Source of the DNA: Gremmenia infestans
Lineage: Eukaryota; Ascomycota; Leotiomycetes; Helotiales; Hamatocanthoscyphaceae
Length of the DNA stretch: 64,000 nucleotides
Assembly: GCA_032629725.1 (NCBI GenBank)
Contig: JAFEVB010000005.1
Span: 496,001-560,000 of the forward strand
Reading direction: 5' to 3'
Part shown: positions 43,113-54,563 of the stretch, piece after piece
Numbering within the stretch: the first letter of the stretch is position 1
How the letters are laid out: each line of letters opens with the position of its first letter
Made by a program: the position numbers and the translations under genes
Notes under the pieces: model-generated
The model's database searches: none
Told to the model about the DNA's origin: nothing
What the model saw: the letters and a program-made list of their open reading frames with translations, nothing else

Positions 43113-44467
43113 ATGTCGAGCAAATCTGAAAAGCCATCTCGACGATCAGAACGTGCTTCGGATCGGACGCCATCGGCATGGTCTCAATGGGAATGGAATG
43201 ATAACCACAGTTGCTGGAGTTGTTATCGTATTGGTCGGAATGGGCAGTACGAGTACGAATATCGCTATAACACAGCTTCAACTCCAGTAGCCGCCAAAAC
43301 TATTCCATCAACTCCACGGTACAATCCCAGTACATCTCCCGATGTCCAGCAACATGATCCATATGCTGCGAGTGCTGGGCAAGCGCGAGCTGATGACCAG
43401 CGAGCCCCGTTAGTCGGTGCCGGCTTTGTGACACCAGAACAAAGCTCAAACAGTCTGTCAGGAGTCGCGCTCCAAGCAAGTGTATCGTATCCCGACAATG
43501 ACTCTGCCTACACGACCTATTCTTCGCCCACAGCTCAACCATACCAAGCATTTAGTCACACCAGCGCTGACCAAGGCGCAAGCTCTAGCGTCTATGGTAG
43601 ACGACAATCTTGGGATCGAGACAGTACCCCGAATGCTGCAGCTGGTGCTATTTATGCACAACCAGCATATGGGGTACAGCCGTCTCCAGCAATGACGTCT
43701 TCTATCTCAGGGCAACCTCACGGAGGGCAGGTTACAAGCAGCTATGGGTTTTATTCAAGCTCAGTAGTGCAAAATGACTACGCTGCCAAGGACTCAACCC
43801 ATCTACAAAGACCTGACCGTGCAATTGACAATGATAGAGGGGGTAGTGTCGGGCAGATGTCACAGAAGTTTAGCCAGGCGAGAATTAGAGAGGATGAAGA
43901 GGATGAAGATGATGAAGATGATGAAGATGCGGATGGGAATAAAAAACCACGCAGAAAGAAGCAACCTCCTGCTCCTGACCCAAAACCTGGCGTCAACGTA
44001 ATTCTCAACCATGCTTCTAGACTACAGCCAGCTAACAATTTCAGTGCAAACAGGACTGTAAGTTTGGTCCACAGGGGCCCATGGGAGGTCCAGCCCCAAG
44101 GCCCCCGCCCTCCGGATCTTCCAATCGCGCGTCCTCAAATTCAAAACCTTTGCGCAGCTCGCACCGCTCTTCACATTCCTCAAAGCACACTTCTTCTGGA
44201 GAGAGGTCGAGAAACGTGTTCGATCAAAATCCTTCCGAAGCGCTCGAGGAGACAACGAAATATACTTTCAACGGTGTTGATCATATCAAGGAAGATTTCA
44301 CTGTCTGGAAAAAGGAGTATGAGACTTGGAAAGACGTTACATGTGCGTGTGGTTTTGGGTATTACACGGTTATGGGTGAGTGGATTTCTGGTGAAGCTGT
44401 TAGGGGTGGGAAGGCGCCGCCAAAACCAGCACATACACTACATCAGCTACCACAGATTGAGGTATAA
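43113..44467 (+). CDS. uncharacterised disordered protein with N-terminal Trp/Tyr-rich motif
   Basis: Exons are 43113-43997 and 44045-44467, giving 435 residues. The intron begins GTAATT and ends at CTAACAATTTCAG; phase is 0. Residues ~22-55 form an aromatic motif (WSQWEWNDNHSCWSCYRIGR, then YEYEYRY) resembling a degenerate WW-like fold seen in many fungal hypothetical proteins. The middle is Ser/Tyr/Gln-rich with an acidic run (EDEEDEDDEDDEDADGNKK) next to a basic patch. The C-terminus has an ordered-looking segment (FTVWKKEYETWKDVTCACGF). I cannot assign a function. The disordered, charged composition suggests a nuclear or RNA-associated role, as inference only. Confidence 0.65.
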
Positions 44468-45077
44468 ATCATACAAAAGCTTTAGGAAGCTGTATGCCTA
44501 GTTTCAGAGCAGACAAATCTTTCCAGCCATGTCGGCGTACGCGGAGATGAAAATCCGGGGTGGGATACCCTGATCGCAGTATCGTCAGGTAGCTTTGCAT
44601 GAGGTTGCACTGCGCAGAGTAATATATGAACAGCTATGGAAATTATTCTTTCTCCCTGGTCTGAGGTTTTCGTAAAAGGCCTAAAAGCCGGCTTCTGGGG
44701 TCATTGGCTCAACAACTTCGCCTCACTATTTATGGTGTGCCGCCCAGCAAAGGAAGGAGTGGTGCATGGATGGTAACATGACTTGGCTTCACTGGAAAGA
44801 TTGTTCATGCCGTTCGCCTTGTATTTCTCGGTGAGACAATCGCATGATTACGTGGCGCAAGGCACATGATTGGGGCACCTCGCCAAATCTAGGTAATGAC
44901 CTGGCGAGGCTCAATATTCTGCCTGGGGTCCAAACCCTAGCCAAGCTCGATCGACGTACATCAGGCTCATGGTTTAGCAGGCAGCTGCAGATGTGTCTGC
45001 TCAGAGCCGCACTCAATTGAGAAGCATTCTATCTACACTGAGCCGTTCACATTACAATAAGTGCCACAGTAACTGCA
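44468..45077. other. intergenic, upstream of NLR gene
   Basis: No gene supported; presumed promoter of the NLR. Confidence 0.45.
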
Positions 45078-48000
45078 ATGCAGTTACAAGAAGCAACCAG
45101 TACCAAAGGGGATTTTGAAGACGGAATCGCGCTGGCTCGAGTAGGAGAACAAACAGAAACATTAGATCTGGCGTCTAAGTGCATTGATCGCTGTTGGCTA
45201 AAAGGTGTCGAGGTTTGTTATCCTGGTGATCTGAAAATGCAATGTTGATGGTTATAGATTCACAATAACGGCCTAGGACCTGCTCACAAGCAGATAGTCA
45301 AACTTGATCAAGATGATAGTTCAAGTTCATGCAGCCTCAAACAGCTACTAGATGAAGCCATCGAAGCAAAAGAGAAATGCAGTGCGAATCGGAGTAGCTT
45401 CCAAAGAAAATTGGAGGACTGTATCGGATCTATACAGCAATATTTACCGGTTGTCGATGTCCTGATCCAACAACGACCTCAAATTACTAGCCTGGTATGG
45501 GGGGTTCTTCGGTTTTTGGTTGCGGTAAGCCTTCTATTCGATTCAACGGCCTGTCGGGTTCTAGCCCAATACTTGGAAGTTCGATGTCTGATACTTGAAC
45601 AAAGATTGCAGCTCAGAAGACTGGAATCGATGCGAAGATTGAAGACGGTATTGTTGAAATTATGTTAAGTATAGGATCATGGTACGAGAACATTTATAAT
45701 GACCCCGAGGGTCCTGGAACGTTGGACGCTAGCTGTCATCTGTTCGCTGCTGTTCTCACCTTTCTGGTGCTCTCGAAAAGACATTGCCGCAACTCATATA
45801 CAGGTTTGTAGCTTTTAATGCAACAAGATCCTCGAATTGTGCTTACCATTTTCCCAGTTAAATTCTTGCGCGTTGGATTCACCCCACTAAGGAGCGAGAT
45901 TGAGAGAACACTGTCATTGATTTCCAAATACTCAAGCTTGCAACACAACGCAGCTGCATGTTCCCACATCAAAAGTATGCCCATCCAAATATGAAGATTC
46001 TTACTAATCTACATCCCAGAAAGCAATAAATTCTACAACAGTGAGTTCGCTCTGAGCTGCATCATACAGGAGCGGCTTAATTTAACAATATTTAGCACTG
46101 TCTCACTATCTCGAGAAGCAGAGAATTGAGGATTTGGAACGAAGTTTGTCTAGAACAAGTCAGCTTTCCTAAATCGGCCCTGGTCTGCCATGGATCTAGT
46201 GAACTAATTCATTGACAGAGACCACAGAATTCCAGGAGCGTGTTGATAGCATCCTCCCAGATTTGAAGAGGGTACAACTTGATACCTATGAACTGGGCCT
46301 TGCAGACAGACGTCGCCGCAGAGGTATCGCCGTTTGATTTCCGATTTAGAAACACATATTAATCAGAGCGAGTATTAGTTGAGCGCACCATAAAGTTCCT
46401 TGACCCATTAGAGCGCCCACCAGTCTTCATACAACCACACACACCAAATACATGCGAATGGTTCTTTGACCACCCTCTGACGAAAGATTGGATAGATTCG
46501 CAACGCCGAAGACCGCTTTGGATAACTGGTATGCCCGGTAACAGCAAAACCAAACTCATCTCTAGAGCTTGAACTAACAGATCCGTTGAAGGTTGCGGGA
46601 AGTCTGTCTTAGCACGTTTCGTCAGAGATCATACTAGTAGCAAAACCTCGTCACGAACCGTCTTTGCACATTATGTATCTGCCTCCAGAGATAATGAACG
46701 TGCAGATGCCAAATCCCTGGTTGCGTCGGTTTTGATCCAATTACTCAAAAGCGACATTGCAGAAAAGCCAGAGCATCAATATATACTTGACGATATGACG
46801 AATCTCTGCTTTCCAAAGCAGCATATCGATGAGATTCCGTTCGCAAAACTCCACTTCATCTTTGCTCGCATCCTAGGAAGGATCACACCTTACACCCTAA
46901 TCATCGATGGACTAGACGAATGCTTCGACTTAGTCAACGTCAAAACCCTCGCGGACGACCTCATCCAGCAGAGCTCTTTGGACAATTCACAGATCATAAT
47001 TTTTTCCGGAAAGCATGACAATCTGAGACAGTTTATGTCCAGCTCGTCGGTTCTCGAAATAAGTCCCGAAATTACCATGCCTGATATCAAACTGTTTGTT
47101 GCAGCCAAGATAGCAGAGACCCCGTCGTTGAAGCGAATTGAGATGGAAATATACACCAAAATTGACGAAAGATGCCAAGGAATGTTTCTATGGGCGGTTC
47201 AAATGATTGAGTTTGTCACTTCTCCTTCTCCGAGGTCTGAATGGCAACAAAGAAAGCGACTTGAAGAGGTCCCACGAGGGCTCTTAGAAATCTTTGAGAA
47301 ACTAGTAGCCATCCAGGGCGAGAAACTGACAAAGTCAGACTTGAAGCTGAGGAGAACGATCTTCCAGCTCATTGTGGCCGCTAAAAGACCCCTCAAACTC
47401 GAAGAGATTGATGCTGCTTTGCAATTTCGGGGGAGACAGCGAGTCGAAGAAATTCACCACCTTTTAGATGCCAGGAAGACGGTGGTGGATCTCTGCTCGC
47501 CGTTTGTATGCATCGCCAAAGACAGCGTAGCTTTGGCCCACGCTTCCTACCAAAATTTCTTGCTGGAGCCAGAGAGAAACAATATTCCTGAAGTCCTATC
47601 GGTTCACCAAACAAAAGAGAGTTCAAACGCGTCCCTAGCTTATAAATGTCTTAGTCTACTCTGCGAAGACCCAAATAAATCGCCACGGCGTATATCATAC
47701 TGGTTGTATAAAGGTTTCACCCTAGAGACCAGCTGCGATGCTTCCCAGAACAAAGATCGTGTAGAAGCCCTTCGGGAGATTGTATTCTATGAGTATGCAG
47801 CCAGGTACTGGGACTTCCATCTCACTTCGGTGAGCAATCCTTCTAAGGAGCTGCTGCAACTTTTCAACGACTTTCTTCACGGTTTCGAATTTGTAATGTG
47901 GTCAGAATACTTGATAGATTTCTCTGGGACAATCGGGCGCGTCTCCAGGGTGTATGGAGGTCTCGAGTCTTGGTTGAAAGGATTGCCATGTAGCTCTCGA

Positions 48001-49278
48001 GACTTCGTTTCGTTGGACGCCTTCTTTTCTGGTCCGTATGACAAACTCAGTGATTTCTACGAGAAGGATGGCAAAGATAAGCTACTAAAGTATCTTTGCT
48101 TGTATCGCTTGGGTGACTTCTATCAATCGCAAGGGGATATTGAGCCCCAATATAAGGTCCGAAAAGAAGTAGCTGATGGTCTCGAGGGCATCCTCGGCGA
48201 GGAGAATCCCCTCACCCTAAGAGCTAAGGTCACGTTGGCATTCATATATACCAACAAAGGTAAATTGATCAAAGCTCTCAATATTTGTGTTGAGGTCGGT
48301 ATGATACAAAAGGATGTTATAGGCATGGACAAACAAGAATACTGGGAGACTCGCCAAGAAATCGGTTTGATTCAATTTCTCATGACTGACTTTGAAAGCG
48401 CTGCTATAACTCAAGCTGCGGTCATCGTTGGCCTTGAAGATATAGAAGGAGCACAGTTACTCCTTTTTGAAAGCTATATCTTTGATGGATATGTGAAAGA
48501 GGCCCAAGGCCTTCTGTCGGCGGCAATGGACGCATATAGACATGTTCGGAACAGCAAGACTTTGGCACCAAATGATGGACATGCCTTGTATGCTCGTGTG
48601 TGCATGGCATCCATCTATCGTAAAGAGGAGAAATACAAGCAGGCAGCGGAGGACCTCGAATTCGTGTTTGCAGAGCGCTCGGCGAAATACAAGGACAAGA
48701 ACAAGATCGACAATGCCTTGGTGGTAGACACTGCAATCCATCTGATTGTTCTATACCGCGAGATGCGCAACCTCGACCAGGCAAATGCTCAAATTGAGCT
48801 CATTTCAGACTCCAAGATACTAAGAAATGATTTTGAGAGATACTGTCAAGTTGAGCATCTAAGAGCACTTGTCTCTTTTGACGAGGGGGATTTCGAAGCA
48901 ACGCGTGAGATATTACAGTCATTACTGGATCTACAGGAAGGCAAAGGTCGGGAAGCTAATAATCGATCTCTCTTATGGGTGCGTCTAACACTTGCGACGG
49001 TCATAAGAGAACTCGGAAGGGATGAAGAGGTGGAAACCCTGTTTCTTGATATTGTTACGGCATTGCACGATGGTAACACCAGCCCACAATACGAGAATAT
49101 CCGACCTTTTCGGGAGCTTACGGTTGCTGAGGAGGCGTTACGATTGGTGCGAAGCAGAAAGCAGGAGGATGCGGATGTCTTGCTAAAGAAGGAAAAATTG
49201 CAATGGACGAGGAAAGCTGACTTTTGGCTCTTTGAAGGTGGCCCGTCAGCAGATACTGCGTGGATGAAAGGTCCATGA
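45078..49278 (+). CDS. NACHT-TPR NOD-like receptor (fungal STAND protein)
   Basis: Nine predicted exons: 45078-45212, 45258-45524, 45605-45803, 45858-45974, 46020-46040, 46096-46158, 46219-46323, 46367-46537 and 46592-49278. They give 1254 residues, with six consecutive phase-1 introns. An N-terminal helical domain (~1-300) contains SLVWGVLRFLVA, typical of the N-terminal domains of many fungal STAND proteins. The Walker A motif GMPGCGKS (357-364) is split by the last intron. Walker B is LIIDGLDEC (~462-470), followed by a winged-helix-like segment (RPLKLEEIDAALQF). The C-terminal ~400 residues look like TPR repeats (YRLGDFYQSQGDIEPQYKVR, TLAFIYTNKGKLIKALNICV, ASIYRKEEKYKQAAEDLEFV). Such proteins are ligand-triggered oligomerising NTPases involved in fungal incompatibility and immunity-like responses. 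Exon 3 uses an AAG acceptor and is the least certain junction. Confidence 0.85.
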
Positions 49279-49990
49279 ATAGACGGTCGTAGCTTCTGGT
49301 TGTTACTTTCTTTCAGCCCAAGTTCTTCTTCTACCTGTCTTTCTCCACTAGTCAAGGCTATCAACACGCAAATAAATACCTAATGTTCAGTTGAGGCAAC
49401 GAGCTTAGCAGGCAAGTTTTAATCTGATCATCTCTGGTGGCTAACACAAATATATATAACCTGCAATACTTTGAAGTGGAATGTGCAGTACGAAATGAAA
49501 GCACTGAAATAGTACAAGAAAGAATAATGGCTCATCGAGAGATGTGCGATCTATTTCCTTTCTGTGTTTCTCCCCAAATGGTGGAGTAGCTCTAGAGACA
49601 TCCGCAGTGTAGAACCATTGAAGTGTGATGTATGGATATCTCATCTCCGCCAGAGAAAACAGGCAACTTTCAGCTCCTATGATATTGGACCAACATTCTA
49701 TGGCATTTGTATGCCTATTATTCCATATGCCCTAACAATATCGCAAACGAAGCGACTTATTCATCAAAGGTTGCTTAAATCCAGAGGATGACCTGAAAGA
49801 TACCCACCTTCTTAGCATGTGCTTGTGACATGTTAATATCATTGTTTAAGGCTCAAAGCCTAGTAGATACAATGCGGCTGCTAATTTTCATAAATATTTC
49901 TGTCTTGACACGTGGCAGGTGGCAAAGCTAGTAATGAGGCAATGAAAGAGGCGCCTAGTCGGCGACAATTCCATGCAGGTGAGAATCTAA
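49279..49990. other. intergenic, 3' of NLR
   Basis: No coding feature supported. Confidence 0.45.
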
Positions 49991-50057
49991 GACATGCCAA
50001 CAACGCAGGGCTGTAAGGCACTCCGCGTGGGTCACCCATTTCCAATACTAACCGAGA
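49991..50057 (-). pseudogene. 5S rRNA 3'-half relic
   Basis: On the minus strand the segment reads GGTTAGTATTGGAAATGGGT followed by GACCCACGCGGAGTGCC and ends …GTTGTTGGCATGTC. This matches the 3' half of eukaryotic 5S rRNA (GGTTAGTAC…GGATGGGTGACC…GTTGTATGT). The 5' half is not recognisable beyond 50057. Truncated 5S copies are known to be scattered in filamentous fungi. Confidence 0.5.
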
Positions 50058-50215
50058 ATAGGTACACCCTCTAGGCTATAATGTTTTCCTATATCTTCGT
50101 CTCCTGATTCCTGATTGTACTTGGACTTGCGACCCCCCTATTTTTAGCCGACCACTTCTCCACAGGTAAAACCACACCAGGATCATTCAATAACAACCTC
50201 GATAAAAGGGCTCAA

Positions 50216-52200
50216 ATGTCCGAAAACGAAGAGCAGCACATTTCAGAGCTTTCCACGCTTTTATCCCACGAGACCATTCGCATTCCCGAAGCACGAGTCT
50301 GCCCAGACAATGTTCAGTCGCTGGGGATACGAAGTGTCACCGGCCTCGTAACTCTTCTATGCTTTACCTTCATGATTGGGACTGCTTTAATTACTGCCCC
50401 GCAAATCAGAATACTCGAAAGCATAATTTGCCGCCAATACTATGAACGGGACCCCGAGTTCACAGGTAGTCTTGATGATATTGACGAGCATCTTTGCAAG
50501 AACAATAAAGTGCAGCAGGACTTGACGATATTATCGAGTCGTATGCTGCTCTTAGATGCGATTGTTGGTATGTTACAAACATATATTGGTGACAGTAGCT
50601 AAGCTAAACCTTGTGCTGACTTGCGTGCCATAGGTATTCCGTTGACATGTATCTACGGCCATTTTGCGGAAAGGTACCTCTCTCAATTGACTACATTGTC
50701 TTCTCTCCAGCGTAGAAATTATTTTGCAGCACTAGCAGCTAACATCAAACTAGAATCGGCCGAAGTGTGGTTTTTGGACTTGCTGTGTTCGGTATAATAC
50801 TGTCCCAAATCTGGATTGCACTTGTTTGCTGGTTCTGGGGGGGAAAAAACCTCGATCTAGTTTTGCTTTCATCTATTACTCAAATATTTGGTGGCGGAGA
50901 GGAAGTCTTTATGAATATGCTCTATTCATTCCTGATTGATGTTTCGACTGTGACAAGCAAGTAAGTCATCACAAATCCAAGGATTTTACCACAGTACAAT
51001 ACTCCAAGTTTGCTTTTCGACCTTTCTTCGGGAAGAGTTTACTCTACTGATAAGTTGTGAAGATCGAATCAATTCTTGTTCTTCAGTAGTGGTCGCCTCC
51101 TTGGTCTGTTCGTAGGAAATGTCTGTGCATCTTTGCTGATGAAGCAGGCTCAATGGGGACCCTGGCACTCTTATTTAATAGGAGTCATAACGATAATAGC
51201 CGTGCCTCTTTGTGCAGCCTATATCATAACCTTGATAGTCAAGTCCACTACGAAATCAATTGTCGGCCAAAATTCAGTCGGTAGAAGTTCGACGTTGCCT
51301 TTTCAGTCACGCGCCTCACACATTACAAGGCCCTCTTCGGCATCTTCGAAGTCATCGGACATTTCTCCCTCCCTGACAATGCTTTCTTCATCTTCAAATT
51401 CGTCGCTACCTCCACATACATTATCGCCCTCGCCCTCGCCCTCACCTACGCCCATCTTGCCAACCTCGACGTCGACCTTGACCAATATTTCAATCATGGT
51501 CTACGCAAAGTTCCGTATGTTGAAATCTGCGTTCACATTATCTATCACGTTTCCTGTTCTTTGCCTTGTTCTGTCATCTGTAACTACACCAATGATAAGT
51601 CAGGCAATTCATTTTTCGACGCAATACTTCTCGAAACGGCTGTCTTGGACACTATCCGAGGCTACCTGGTGGCTCTCTTTCGGGACCTCCCTCTTCAACG
51701 TCGCCGTGCTGCTTGTGATACCCCCAATCAAGATGGTATTACAAAGAGATGGAAAATTCGGCTTGCGCCTCAATAGCCGATCCATAGACATTGTCCTTGG
51801 CCTATTTTCTCTTTTGTTCTTGATCTCCGGAGCTAGTTTTGTGGCATGGACCCCAAGTAAGCCGGTGGCCCTCCTGGGAGTACTAACTATGACTGCGGGG
51901 ACTGGATTCCCGGACCTTTGCCGTTCGGTAGCTACGGAATTGGTAAGTAAGGACTACATCCACCGTCTAAACTATGCTATCAGTGCTGTACGCTTGCTTG
52001 GAAGCATTCTGTACAATTTAGTCCGACCGAAATTGTACCAGTTGGGCATGGAATGGGCTGGGAAAACCCAGCAGAAGATATGGATGGGACTTCCTTTCTG
52101 GCCAGTCGTATTGTGCTGTATCTTATGTCTTATATTGAACGCATTTGGGTTAGCGAGTATATATTCTGGGGAAGACCAGAATGACGACGGGGTAGAATAG
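50216..52200 (+). CDS. Major Facilitator Superfamily transporter
   Basis: Exons are 50216-50567, 50634-50673, 50754-50960 and 51087-52200, giving 570 residues with exact phase. An N-terminal cytosolic segment (~40 residues) precedes the first membrane helix (VTGLVTLLCFTFMIGTALIT). A motif-A-like loop YGHFAERIGRSVVF is split by intron 2. About eleven or twelve hydrophobic helices follow, with a long Ser/Pro-rich central loop (SSSASSKSSDISPS…SPSPSPTP). The substrate cannot be inferred. Context gives no biosynthetic cluster. It lies between the NLR and housekeeping genes. Confidence 0.85.
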
Positions 52201-52726
52201 ACTAAAGCCTCGCTGTTGGTTGGATAGAATTGCAGGATGTACACTATTATACATGATAGGCCTTTACCTTTATTCTTACTTGGAACAATATCAGCAAAAC
52301 TGCAAAATATGAGCAGCTTTGCATTGATGTCCCAATTTAGAACAGGGAACGACAGACATGCTTGGATGTATGACCAACATGACCTTCCATAGTTGTGCCA
52401 ATAGATCATCAATTCAAGGCTTTTGTTTGAAGCCCGTATAGAAAGCAGAAAGGCACAGGGACTAGAGATGAGAAAGCAAAATAACAAAACTAAGTAACAG
52501 TTCCACGCGCATAGTCTACTTAAATACTGATACCCAATTTCGCCAAATTTCAGCGCACTCCGCTAGGAGAACCTCCTTCTATATCTCAATATTTGATTTG
52601 CTGGGAGAGAAATAACATGGTTGGCCAATTCCATGACCCAACTCCACAGTATACACCTATACAATGCATCATACACGCCAGCTCAATCATCCATATAATA
52701 CACATCCCCTCCCTTCCATAACTATT
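52201..52726. other. intergenic between convergent genes
   Basis: No coding feature; 3' flanks of the MFS gene and uL13m gene. Confidence 0.5.
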
Positions 52727-53362
52727 TTATAATCTCGCGTCCTGTGCCTTCCCCGCAACCTCCGCCACAGGCCACCTCGCAACCTGCGACCTCCCATTAA
52801 ACTTCACAATATTATCCTTATACGGATGCGCATCCCCCTCAAAAGCCTTTAACCGTGCCAGCCTATCATCCCTCAACCGATTCTTTGGCAACATGCCACT
52901 GACCGCCTTCCTGAGCACCTCGGCCCCCCCCAGCTTGCTCATCAGCTCATCCATACTAATCTTCTTCAGACTACCCGGCCGGGTGTTATGTCTATAGTAC
53001 AGTTTCTGCCACCGCTTCTTGCCCGTCGTGTGCAGGTAATGGCAGTTGGAGACTACGACGTAGTCACCGCAGTCGGTCGAGGGATCGAAGATAGGCTTGT
53101 GTTTTCCCATGAGCAGGATCGCGATGCGGGACGCGAGACGGCCGAGTGGGGGCGCGGTCAGTTGGGGGGAGGTGGCGGAGGGCAGAGGCCGGATGGTTGT
53201 GAGGGCATGGTGGGGAGTGCTGGCTGAAATGTGGTGCCATGTTCGTGAGTAGGCAAGTTTTGTCTGGGGGAGTGAGGAAGCGTTAGTATATGTGTGGAAT
53301 GGAATAGGGGAGGGGGAACTAAGGAAGAGGGAGGTAGGTACCAAGCCAATGGTTTGAGACAT
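52727..53362 (-). CDS. MRPL23: mitochondrial ribosomal protein uL13m (MRPL23)
   Basis: Exons are 53362-53342 and 53263-52727, giving 185 residues. The intron has a perfect TACTAACG branch site and a CCCCAG end. It is 78 nt, without stops, so reading through would add 26 residues absent from the family. Conserved blocks are LAYSRTWHHIS, LGRLASRIAILLMGKHKPI, DCGDYVVVSNC, KLYYRHNTRPGSLK and LRKAVSGMLPKNRLRDDRLARLK. It is a structural protein of the large mitoribosomal subunit. Only seven codons precede the intron. It is divergent from CCS1 with 282 bp between start codons. Confidence 0.94.
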   Translation of the reverse strand: MSQTIGLVPTSLFLSSPSPIPFHTYTNASSLPQTKLAYSRTWHHISASTPHHALTTIRPLPSATSPQLTAPPLGRLASRIAILLMGKHKPIFDPSTDCGDYVVVSNCHYLHTTGKKRWQKLYYRHNTRPGSLKKISMDELMSKLGGAEVLRKAVSGMLPKNRLRDDRLARLKAFEGDAHPYKDNIVKFNGRSQVARWPVAEVAGKAQDARL

Positions 53363-53644
53363 CTTCCTGATTGGCCCTGGGGCCGATTGAGATGATTATC
53401 GAGGTAAAAGAAGGCGGAGTGCTGAACTTGGCTATTTCGTGGTGTTGAGGTGAGAGGTTGTAGACTTTTGATGCCAAGCGTTTCTTGAGAGTCGGGATTT
53501 CGCGAAGTTCAGCCGAGGCGATTTCAAAGCACTGGACCGGCCCCAACTTTGAGCAAAACAGCTACAATCCGTCATTTCTTTACAACTCTGCGGTTGGACT
53601 ACTCATAAAGACCTGCATTTAAACTCTCGTTGACCTAGATAAAA

Positions 53645-54563
53645 ATGGCCATCACAACCCCTTTCCAGGTTAGTTCCATGCTTCCGGCTGGGGAGACATG
53701 TCACGTGTGCACACATTGACATTCAACAGACACTTTTTGCGGTGCCAATGTCTTGCGAAAGCTGTGTGAAAGACATTTCGGGATCATTGCACCAGCTCAG
53801 CGGGATCCAGAAAGTGGAAGCGAACTTGAAAGACCAACTCATTACGATAGAAGGAACAGGTTCGTCCGATTTACCCCCGTTGGATTTCACTGGCGGCATA
53901 GCATACGGGACTAAGTTACAGTTCAGCGGCACCCTCTGCAATAGTTGCTGCTATTCAGGCTACCGGACGAGATGCCATCCTGAGAGGTTCAGGAGGTTCG
54001 AACAGTAAGTTGCAAGGCATCACGTCATGTGGTTCATTATTTACAACTCTTCTAAAGGTGCTGCGGTCTGCATTCTCGAGACGCATGCGGATACAGTATC
54101 AGATCCAGTTCGGGGTCTGGCGCGTATGGTTCAGGTCTCTCCCAAGTTAACGCTGATTGATCTTACGATTCGTGGTCTGTCGCCGGGGAAGTACTGGGCT
54201 ACGATTAGGGAGACGGGGGATATTTCTCGAGGGGCTGTTTCGACTCGTGGAATATGGACTGATCCCAAAGAAGGCGCTCTGAAGCCTCGCGGTTTCTTGG
54301 GGACTGTGACGGTGGGCAAGAATGGGATGGGCAGTGTCTTCATTGACAAGCCGATTGAGATATGGGAGATGATTGGAAGGGGTTTGGTGGTGTCGAAGCA
54401 GCATGAAGGGGAAGGCAAGTTTGAGAAGAACGATGAGGATACGCTGGTAGGTGTGATTGCAAGAAGTGCTGGCGTTTGGGATAACGACAAAACGGTCTGC
54501 TCGTGTTCGGGGAAGACGTTATGGGAAGAGAGGAAGGATGAAGTACGGAAGGGTATGCTATGA
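53645..54563 (+). CDS. CCS1: CCS1, copper chaperone for Cu/Zn superoxide dismutase
   Basis: Exons are 53645-53668, 53730-53859, 53927-54004 and 54058-54563, giving 245 residues. The N-terminal Atx1-like domain has the copper motif MSCESC (Cys17, Cys20). It is followed by KVEANLKDQLITIEGTAAPSAIVAAI. The middle SOD1-like domain (SPKLTLIDLTIRGLSPGKYW…GFLGTVTVGKNGMGSVFIDK) has lost catalytic metal ligands, as in other fungal Ccs1 proteins. The C-terminal CSC (Cys225, Cys227) is the domain III copper-transfer motif. The protein loads copper and forms the disulfide in Sod1 in the cytosol and intermembrane space. Confidence 0.94.

Noticed and set aside
44058..44074. Apparent 17-nt intron in the disordered protein gene at 43113
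   Set aside because: Too short to splice. A 47-nt intron (43998-44044) with a CTAAC branch site explains the frame change.
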